Below, piece by piece: positions 20,060 to 25,144 of a DNA stretch of 25,144 nucleotides (within the stretch, counting starts at the first letter, position 1; the number at the start of each line of letters is the position of its first letter). The DNA lies in the IMG/VR virus record IMGVR_UViG_3300028795_000021, positions 1 to 25,144 of that record. The stretch is one strand, 5' to 3'. A model generated the notes under the pieces. The model was not told the origin of the DNA and did not search any database. It saw only the letters and a list, made by a program, of their open reading frames with translations. The position numbers and the translations under genes are program-made. Origin of the DNA: a virus.

Positions 20060-21355
20060 CTATCCGATTGCCACGTGAGCCGATACCTCATCAGCAATCA
20101 CGTCAAAGCAGGCGCGCAACGTGTCGAAGTCCTTCGTCTTTCCGAAGATCATTTGGCGACCGTTCTTAATCGCCGTCGCGAGCGTCTCTTTGCTCACCGT
20201 GAGCGGGCGTAGTTCCATGTTGCCGGGCGTGCCGACTTGGACAATCGGAGCGCTCTCGGACTTAGCATCGCTCGGCGTTTCTGGAGCGAAGTAGCTCAGA
20301 GCGCCCTCTGCGAAGTTGGCCCATTCGAAGCACGAGTTATCGCGGTTCCAAAATGCGCACTGCACGAGGTCGCCGATGTTCGTCACCGTCATCTTAGGCG
20401 CGTGGCGCATGCCCTTCAGTGCAACGGTGTCGCCCGCAGCCAGAACGTGAAAATCAGGCGGCAGTTGTGCGCGCTCGGCTTCCAGTTGATTGATGCGCTT
20501 CTCGGCTACCGCCAGATCGCGAACGTACTGCTCGTTCGCGGCGCACAGTTTCTTATTGTATTCGTCCGTGATGCGCCATGCAGACTGCTCGCGATGGAAT
20601 TCAATGATGGAAGTGCGCTGGTTTTCAATGCGATCGCGCAGTTGGCGCTCACGTGTTGCGGCTTGCGTGTCCGGATGCGCAGCGAGTGCATTCATCAGGC
20701 TCTTGACGTTGAGCGCCAGCCTCTCGTTCTCTTCCTGATAGCGCCCAATGCTCTCGCTCTGCGTTTCATTGCGGAGCGTCAGCGCCTTTATTTGCTCAAC
20801 GGCCTCGTCAAGATCGGCTTGGAGCGCCGTGACGCGCTGCTTCATATCAGCGCGCTCAACGATACGCTCTTGCTCAACGCCAGCGGCGCGCTCGCGGATG
20901 GCAACCACGGCATTGTTCGCAGCCCTCACGTCCAATTCGAGCGAGTCACGCTTGCCCTTCACGGCGTTGTAACGTTCTTCCCACGTGAGGTTTGCCGCGC
21001 GTTCGTTGTTCAGACGCGTATTCAGACGCTGATTTTCGTCAGCGAATTGCTTGTTCGCGGCACGGACCTCGCCGTCGAGACGATTCAGTTCAACATGCTC
21101 AGCAACGATTTGCTCAACGTCGCGCATGAAGTCAACCAGCGGGAACGTCGCCGCGATTATCGAGCCGCACCTGTCGAAAGAGTAGTCCTTCGTGCGGTTC
21201 TCATACGCCGCGAGATTTATTCCGACCTTCTCAACGTACGTTGCTCGCACGCCGAACGTGCCCTTCATGATGGCGTCAATCACCGCCGCGAACTGCACGT
21301 CATTCAGAAGGCGAACTTCATTCAGCACGCGGTCCAACTTTGAATTTCCTGACAT
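20060..21355 (-). CDS. coiled-coil protein with C-terminal DUF2158-like domain
   Basis: This 431-residue protein has a small helical N-terminal domain (1-75), a long coiled coil (about 80-298, heptads rich in Glu/Arg/Ala/Leu), and a compact beta domain (302-356) with FHVLAAGDTVALKG...PKMTVTNI...VQCAFWN. The last matches the DUF2158/YodC pattern of small SH3-like domains (GDxVxLKxGGPxMTV). A helical tail follows (KETLATAIKNGRQMIFGKTKDFDTLRACFDVIADEV). DUF2158 has no firm function, so its fusion to a coiled coil suggests a scaffold or regulator. It is a single-gene unit with promoter/operator at 21489-21533 and a terminator downstream. Confidence 0.78.
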   Translation of the reverse strand: MSGNSKLDRVLNEVRLLNDVQFAAVIDAIMKGTFGVRATYVEKVGINLAAYENRTKDYSFDRCGSIIAATFPLVDFMRDVEQIVAEHVELNRLDGEVRAANKQFADENQRLNTRLNNERAANLTWEERYNAVKGKRDSLELDVRAANNAVVAIRERAAGVEQERIVERADMKQRVTALQADLDEAVEQIKALTLRNETQSESIGRYQEENERLALNVKSLMNALAAHPDTQAATRERQLRDRIENQRTSIIEFHREQSAWRITDEYNKKLCAANEQYVRDLAVAEKRINQLEAERAQLPPDFHVLAAGDTVALKGMRHAPKMTVTNIGDLVQCAFWNRDNSCFEWANFAEGALSYFAPETPSDAKSESAPIVQVGTPGNMELRPLTVSKETLATAIKNGRQMIFGKTKDFDTLRACFDVIADEVSAHVAIG

Positions 21356-21488
21356 TCTTTCTCACTCTGAAGTTATAAACCGTCCTGCCTCTAGCCGGAT
21401 GCCGCCCGCGCATTTCAGGCTCGCGCGGGTCGAAGAACAAAACGCACCAGTGCAGGTAGAGCAGAAACGGGTTCATGAATTGACTCGA

Positions 21489-21533
21489 TCTGTGCCAAAC
21501 GCAGAACTATACGCGCAGAAAATCCGCAGTCAA
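21489..21533 (-). promoter_or_regulatory. strong sigma70-like promoter with operator at the start site
   Basis: On the minus strand TTGACT (21533-21528) and TATAGT (21511-21506) are 16 bp apart. Immediately after the -10 is TCTGCGTTTGGCACAGA (21505-21489), matching the adhesin operator at 15 of 17 positions. The promoter overlaps the end of the phosphatase gene (stop at 21530) and leaves a leader of about 140 bases before the ATG at 21355, in which no gene was found. Confidence 0.65.
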
Positions 21534-22222
21534 GCGCCCACCAGCTTTTTAATTTGCTTCATCGCCAGCTTGCCCGTCTTGTAGCAACCCGTGTCCACGT
21601 AATAGACGTTTCCAAGGCTCGTGACGCGCTCTTGAGGGGTATGACCCACGATTACCGCGTGGATGCCCGTCACGGGGCTGATATCGGACCGCTCATGCCT
21701 TCCGCGCGCCCACATTGCCGTGCCGCGAATGGCGTCCGCACGCAGAATCGTCTGGTTCGGGTCAGGCAACTGCGAATCCCGGAACTTCTGCCAGTCATCG
21801 AACGGACAGTCGGCATGCACGATGCCCACGCGGCGGCCACCGCCAATCTCCACTTCCATGGCGATCGGCATGAACGTCATGATTAACGCGTAATCCATGC
21901 GCTCGTGCGGCATCTTGCCAATCATCCATGCCCCGCCGATCCCCGCATACCAGCCGGTATCGCTAAGCTTGCCGGTCGCGAACAGAATGCCGGCGTCCTC
22001 GTGGTTGCCCATGACGGAAAAGAACCACGGCTCATCGAGCAGCGCAAGCGCGCCCTCGGAGTTGGGGCCGCGGTCTACCAGATCGCCGGTCGCAAAGATG
22101 CGGTCAACCGTCGGGTCGAACCTCTTCTCGTCCATGCGGCGATAGAGCACATCCGGACAGCCGTGCAGATCGCCAATGACGAAGTCGCGCCCGCGCGTGT
22201 TCTCCTGGTGGACCGGGATCAT
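21530..22222 (-). CDS. lambda-type serine/threonine protein phosphatase (metallophosphoesterase)
   Basis: This 230-residue protein carries the calcineurin-like phosphoesterase motifs in order: GDLHG (17-21), GDLVDRG (46-52), GNHED (72-76), a later HAD segment in GIVHADCPFDDW, and VGHTPQE near the end. The length equals that of phage lambda protein phosphatase (about 220). It should hydrolyse phosphoproteins using two metal ions, typically Mn2+. I chose ATG 22222 (TGATG overlap with the 28-residue gene); the frame extends 20 codons upstream with GTG but then overlaps that peptide. It could counter host phospho-signalling, or the phage's own kinase-like proteins; the latter is speculative. Confidence 0.92.
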   Translation of the reverse strand: MIPVHQENTRGRDFVIGDLHGCPDVLYRRMDEKRFDPTVDRIFATGDLVDRGPNSEGALALLDEPWFFSVMGNHEDAGILFATGKLSDTGWYAGIGGAWMIGKMPHERMDYALIMTFMPIAMEVEIGGGRRVGIVHADCPFDDWQKFRDSQLPDPNQTILRADAIRGTAMWARGRHERSDISPVTGIHAVIVGHTPQERVTSLGNVYYVDTGCYKTGKLAMKQIKKLVGA

Positions 22223-22305
22223 GCCGTGAGGCCCATATAAAAGCCCACTGCCCAGCCAAAAAATACGGTGAGGGTCCAGCACACTTCCGGCGACAGATGG
22301 CTCAT
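22219..22305 (-). CDS. 28-residue membrane peptide
   Basis: This very short frame starts at ATG 22305, overlapping the upstream stop (ATGA), and its TGA shares a base with the phosphatase ATG (TGATG). The product is almost entirely one hydrophobic helix (CWTLTVFFGWAVGFYMGLTA). Perfect coupling at both ends argues it is translated, since the phosphatase ATG would otherwise lie 80 bases from the preceding stop. Similar tiny membrane proteins are common in phage accessory blocks; no function is known. Confidence 0.55.
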   Translation of the reverse strand: MSHLSPEVCWTLTVFFGWAVGFYMGLTA

Positions 22306-23225
22306 GCGCAGCCCCGCTCGCTCAGCACCGCGGCGTTTTCGTCCTCGTGGCGCATTTCCTGCCAGCGCTGCAGCGTGTCGATCGCCTCTTTAATGTCCGT
22401 TCCGATGTCCTTCCCGGCGCCGCGTCCGCCAGCCACCAGCAGCTTTTTGATAGCGTGGCCCAGCTTCTGGTCAGTGATATTGAACAGTTCGAGGATGCGG
22501 TAGATATCGACCTCGTCATACGGGCACTTTTTGAAGTAGTGCGAATGCTTGCGCTCAGTCAGATCGACGGTGGCGGGTTTGAAACTCAGGCCGGTATAGC
22601 GTGCGGGCTGCTCATCCTGACTGCACGCCTTGATATCGCCCGACAGCTTGATATCGCCAGTGATCGTCACCGAGCCCGTGGAAGCGATGCGGAGCGCCTG
22701 CTCAGTCAGCGTCTCGCCCTTCACGGTGCGCGGCTTGTCGTTCTCGTTCGCGTAGCTGGCCCTCGGCGCGTCGTTCAGGATGCGATCTAGCGCGCCCTTC
22801 ACGCCATTGTTGGCGTTCAGCAGCGTGCCCGGCCCTACATTGGCAAGCGTATTGCGCATAGCTTCGAGTTCTTCGCGCTTCACCGCTACGGTGTCCGAAG
22901 ACGCGCTTTTCTTTTCGGTCATGTTCAGAAGTGTTGTATGGCTAGATTCCGTACACGCTGTATGAGTGTGTACGGATACGGTCGATTTCGGATGACGTGG
23001 GCGAATGTAGGAGCGCATCAGCGCCGTCTGCGGGCTTGAGCATCCGCAGCAGGTGCTCTTTCCTTGCACCAAGCTATCGGAGCGCACCACGACGCTCTCA
23101 AGGCACTCACAGATGCACTCCCAATGCTGGCCGCGCCCCTTCGATCCTTCCGGGCGCGGCGCAGTGCCCACGACAAGCAAGCGCCCGAACGTTTTGCCAA
23201 TGAGGCTTTTAACGTTCGGATGCAT
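22302..23225 (-). CDS. zinc-ribbon (FGRL-type) domain fused to a conserved phage protein
   Basis: This 307-residue frame has two distinct parts. Residues 5-62 (SLIGKTFGRLLVVG, WECICEC, STCCGC) match the N-terminal zinc-binding segment common in phage HNH/AP2 endonucleases (LxGxxFGRLxVxG...WxCxCxCG...SCGC), with the catalytic part missing. Residues 102-307 form a known phage hypothetical family ending HSHYFKK...VDIYRILELFNITD...HAIKKLLVAGGRGAGKD. The stretch between (63-101) is His/Thr/Ser-rich and looks like translated intergenic DNA containing a perfect palindrome. An ATG at 22922 (residue 102) could start the second part alone, but it has no good ribosome-binding site. Confidence 0.68.
   Translation of the reverse strand: MHPNVKSLIGKTFGRLLVVGTAPRPEGSKGRGQHWECICECLESVVVRSDSLVQGKSTCCGCSSPQTALMRSYIRPRHPKSTVSVHTHTACTESSHTTLLNMTEKKSASSDTVAVKREELEAMRNTLANVGPGTLLNANNGVKGALDRILNDAPRASYANENDKPRTVKGETLTEQALRIASTGSVTITGDIKLSGDIKACSQDEQPARYTGLSFKPATVDLTERKHSHYFKKCPYDEVDIYRILELFNITDQKLGHAIKKLLVAGGRGAGKDIGTDIKEAIDTLQRWQEMRHEDENAAVLSERGCA
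22949..22975. promoter_or_regulatory. perfect 8-bp palindrome inside the fusion
   Basis: CCGTACAC (22949-22956) and GTGTACGG (22968-22975) are exact inverted repeats with 11 bases between, one turn apart from arm to arm. This geometry suits a dimeric DNA-binding protein. It lies 27 bases upstream of the internal ATG at 22922, as expected for an operator of the second cistron. It could also be an mRNA hairpin. Confidence 0.5.
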
Positions 23226-23227
23226 CC

Positions 23228-23785
23228 TTACATCCCCGTCCGGTCGAGTTGCTCGTACGGCACCGGCAACGTGATGATGTTCGGCTCGCTGCGCACCGGC
23301 AGCACCTTACCCGTCGTCGTCAGGCACATCAGCAGCGTTCCCTCGGACGTGGTCGGCGAATACACGCCACTCGGATCGGGCTGGCCCAGCACGGCGCTCG
23401 CAATGCCGCTATTGCCGGTCCACTTCCATTCGCTTTGCATCGGGTTCGTGAACTGTGTTGCTTCGTTGAAGCCGTAGCCCTGCGAGCGGCAGAGCGGCGT
23501 CAGCTTGCCCGTGTACGCGGCTTGCGTGTACGAGTAGGTAATCAGGTTCGGCTGGTCGAAGGCTTCGATGATGGCCTTCAGTTGCTTCTTCTGATTGAAG
23601 TTGGTGATGATCGGCATGCCGACCGTCATTTGCGACTCGCGCGTGATCTGCGCCTGCGCTGCCTGTTCGCGCTGATTCGCGGTCGGCGCTGTCTGGTCGT
23701 CGCACGATTCAGCGGTCAGGACGAAGAAGCCACCGAGAGCAAGAGCGGCGATGGCGATAGGGCGGCGATAGTGTTTGAGGTTCAT
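23228..23785 (-). CDS. conserved phage lipoprotein-like protein
   Basis: This 185-residue protein begins with a basic n-region and hydrophobic core (YRRPIAIAALALGGFFVLTAESC), followed by Cys28. The lipobox AESC is imperfect, so lipidation is possible but not sure. The mature part carries ANQREQAAQAQ, VGMPIITNFNQKK, QPNLITYSYTQAAYTGKL and GYGFNEATQFTNP, the hallmarks of a conserved phage/bacterial family of unknown function. It probably sits in the inner or outer membrane facing the periplasm. Its stop is two bases before the next ATG, giving one operon with the neighbours. Confidence 0.82.
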   Translation of the reverse strand: MNLKHYRRPIAIAALALGGFFVLTAESCDDQTAPTANQREQAAQAQITRESQMTVGMPIITNFNQKKQLKAIIEAFDQPNLITYSYTQAAYTGKLTPLCRSQGYGFNEATQFTNPMQSEWKWTGNSGIASAVLGQPDPSGVYSPTTSEGTLLMCLTTTGKVLPVRSEPNIITLPVPYEQLDRTGM

Positions 23786-23788
23786 GTA

Positions 23789-24118
23789 TTAGCGAAGGGA
23801 TTGGACAAACGATTGAACATCGGAAGGGAACGGGCAAGCGTCGCTGTTTTGGGATTCGGCGTCTTGCAACACGCGTTGACGAATGATCGTCTTGCCTGCC
23901 GCATCAGCAGTGCCGTACTGGTCCTGATACTGGCGAATCTCGCGCGCCATGCCGTCGCTGTGCGATTGCGAGCACTCGAACGTGTTGTGGCGCACTTGCT
24001 CCTCGCGAGGGGCATAGTGAGCGTTCGCGCGCAGCGCAATCTCGCGTCCGCCGATGGTCAGACCCGTGATGAAAAGCACGATGCCTGCGACGGCCAATAC
24101 TGCTTTAATGAGATCCAT
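23789..24118 (-). CDS. small protein with N-terminal membrane anchor
   Basis: This 109-residue protein starts at ATG 24118 behind AAGGAACT. Residues 3-23 (LIKAVLAVAGIVLFITGLTIG) form one membrane helix or uncleaved signal. The rest is a hydrophilic helical domain with two cysteines (FECSQS and DACPF) that could form a disulfide in the periplasm. Three bases separate its stop from the lipoprotein-like gene start, suggesting the two envelope proteins work together. No family was recognised. Confidence 0.75.
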   Translation of the reverse strand: MDLIKAVLAVAGIVLFITGLTIGGREIALRANAHYAPREEQVRHNTFECSQSHSDGMAREIRQYQDQYGTADAAGKTIIRQRVLQDAESQNSDACPFPSDVQSFVQSLR

Positions 24119-24132
24119 AGTTCCTTTTGTAG

Positions 24133-24423
24133 TTAGTAAAGTGGGAATGGTTCGTCCAGCATCCAGTCGATCCATGCGAGGCGGTCCGCGCGATACTGCG
24201 AATCGGAACGCTCGCTGAATCCGTTCTTTTCTTGCCAGCACGTCAGCGTGTAGTTCTCGCCCAGCGCGTGGATGACAAACATTTTCAGTTCACGGCACTC
24301 GGCATGCAGGTTCGCGTTCCGGCCTTCCACGTAGTCAAGCGCGTGACAAATGAAGTCCACGCGACGGTCCTCCAGCGCAATACGCGCCATTGCCAGGACC
24401 TTGCGTTTGTTCGGAGTCAGCAT
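24133..24423 (-). CDS. small helical protein, paralogue of the next gene
   Basis: This 96-residue protein uses the ATG at 24423 (GAGG upstream), overlapping the previous gene's end by 7 bases; the frame continues 14 codons upstream. It aligns with the first 105 residues of the 174-residue neighbour: an RARIALEDRR helix, ICHALDYVE, a FVIHALG strand-helix, a LTCWQEKNG loop, and RLAWIDWMLDEPF. The shared ending RLAWxDWxLDEPx is diagnostic. The function is unknown; it looks like a tandem duplication. Confidence 0.75.
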   Translation of the reverse strand: MLTPNKRKVLAMARIALEDRRVDFICHALDYVEGRNANLHAECRELKMFVIHALGENYTLTCWQEKNGFSERSDSQYRADRLAWIDWMLDEPFPLY

Positions 24424-24941
24424 TGCGGAGCCTCGTAAATGACCTTGTAGGCGACGATGTCGCAAGGGCCGCCGCTGTCACGCAAATACCTATCGCGCAG
24501 CTTCTCCCAGTGATCCCAGCGGAACGTGTCAGCCGGTCGTGGGTCGGGCTCCGTGCCGTTGCGAAAGCGGACCTGCACGCGCTCGCTACCAATCAACGGC
24601 TGCAGGCCGCCCTTGTGCTCGGTCCACGGCTCATCCAGAAGCCAGTCGAGCCACGCAAGACGCGCTTTCTTCATTGCGTCGCGGTCGCGCCACAGATGCG
24701 AGTGCTCATTGTCTTGGTCGCAAACCCAATCTTCCAATCCGAAGCGGTTTCCGATTGATTCGATAATGAAAAAGCGCAGGCGATCGCGTGCTTTCTTGAC
24801 GGCCTCAACATGCGATTCCGGCCCGCGCATGAAATGGCATGACGCGTCATTGATCGCATAGCAAATGCGGAAATGCATGCCATCGGCAATGTGCTTGCGA
24901 GCACGCGTCAGGATCTCGCGCTCAATACGCGTCATTGCCAT
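24417..24941 (-). CDS. helical hypothetical protein, paralogue with C-terminal extension
   Basis: This 174-residue protein starts at ATG 24941 with AAGGTGG upstream, sharing one base with the preceding stop (TAATG). Residues 8-105 are homologous to the 96-residue neighbour (LTRARKHIADG, ICYAINDA, FFIIESIGNRFGLEDW, RLAWLDWLLDEPW). Residues 106-174 are an extension with two Arg/Asp-rich segments (RVQVRFRNGTEPDPRPADTF, WEKLRDRYLRDSGG) and CDIVAYKVIYE. No catalytic motif is evident. The paired arrangement suggests duplication followed by loss or gain of the tail. Confidence 0.78.
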   Translation of the reverse strand: MAMTRIEREILTRARKHIADGMHFRICYAINDASCHFMRGPESHVEAVKKARDRLRFFIIESIGNRFGLEDWVCDQDNEHSHLWRDRDAMKKARLAWLDWLLDEPWTEHKGGLQPLIGSERVQVRFRNGTEPDPRPADTFRWDHWEKLRDRYLRDSGGPCDIVAYKVIYEAPQC

Positions 24942-25087
24942 TACAGGCCACCTTGTTTCATGAAATAGATGGTTGCGCTCAGTGCGCCGCCGATCAGCGA
25001 GCCGACGATGCAGCCGGACATAAACTGCAGAAAGAAGCGACGGGCTTCCTCTTTGCGCTGTTTCAGCGACTTGCGTTCGAGGTTCAT
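24941..25087 (-). CDS. 48-residue single-pass membrane protein
   Basis: I chose ATG 25087, giving a basic N-terminus (NLERKSLKQRKEEARR) and one hydrophobic helix (FMSGCIVGSLIGGALSATIY) with a Gly-rich, GxxxG-like face suggesting helix packing. In-frame starts at 25114 (ATG) and 25141 (TTG) exist, and none has a strong ribosome-binding site, so the start is uncertain. Its stop overlaps the next ATG. It may be a membrane-active phage peptide; there is no further support. Confidence 0.62.
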   Translation of the reverse strand: MNLERKSLKQRKEEARRFFLQFMSGCIVGSLIGGALSATIYFMKQGGL

Positions 25088-25144
25088 ATGCGAGCCAATT
25101 TGTACGGGTTGCATTTGTTCGGGCACTGCCCGGCGACCCAAGGA

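Noticed and set aside
19948-20097. Upstream extension of the 1409-residue protein to 20097
   Set aside because: The extra 50 codons would run through the intrinsic terminator at 20004-20028 and the end of the next gene. The ATG at 19947 has a ribosome-binding site.

Overview
This window looks like part of a large tailed dsDNA bacteriophage (Caudoviricetes) or a prophage of one. The evidence is a terminase large subunit, phage-type adenine methyltransferases, a lambda-type protein phosphatase, RtcB, many short conserved phage proteins, and head-to-tail genes whose start and stop codons overlap. The DNA is GC-rich. A complete YadA-type outer-membrane adhesin with a signal peptide implies a Gram-negative host. 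A beta-proteobacterium of the Burkholderiales would fit, but that is inference. No integrase, capsid, portal or tail gene was recognised, so lifestyle is not settled here.

Layout. At 1-127 a minus-strand gene is cut by the window edge. From 128 to 279 lies a divergent control region. From 280 to 5691 runs a tightly packed plus-strand operon of twelve small genes: three cysteine-rich proteins, an Ea22-like protein, RtcB RNA ligase, two small helix-turn-helix proteins and several unknowns. This operon meets the minus-strand block tail to tail at a shared CTAG (5688-5691). Everything from 5688 to 25087 is on the minus strand. Read in transcription order from the right it holds: small membrane proteins and a tandem paralogue pair (23.8-25.1 kb); a lipoprotein-like protein, a zinc-ribbon fusion, a 28-residue membrane peptide and a protein phosphatase (21.5-23.8 kb); a coiled-coil/DUF2158-like protein ending at a terminator (20.0-21.4 kb); a 1409-residue multidomain protein, a 158-residue protein and a Nudix-kinase protein (13.7-19.9 kb); an adenine methyltransferase; six small conserved genes and a second methyltransferase (10.2-13.0 kb); a YadA-like adhesin with its own promoter and terminator (8.7-10.1 kb); and terminase (5.7-8.3 kb).

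The most unusual items are these. (1) An 868-residue terminase appears to carry two complete ATPase modules in tandem. (2) A putative effector pair consists of a 1409-residue protein (helical repeats, WGR, HipA/PI-kinase-like and ADP-ribosyltransferase-like domains) and a 504-residue protein (Nudix plus the same kinase-like domain); both begin with the same short motif. (3) A 17-bp operator-like palindrome recurs in the control regions of the left divergent genes, the adhesin, a small membrane-protein operon and the coiled-coil gene, in fixed registers relative to sigma70-like promoters. (4) A CGTGACGC leader element sits 28-47 nt ahead of five minus-strand genes; in two of them it forms a hairpin covering the ribosome-binding site.

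The adhesin looks like an independently controlled cargo gene. RtcB and the methyltransferases may protect the phage against host RNA- or DNA-cleaving defences. The kinase/ART/Nudix pair is the best candidate for an undescribed system. All functional statements are by reading motifs; no database search was possible.
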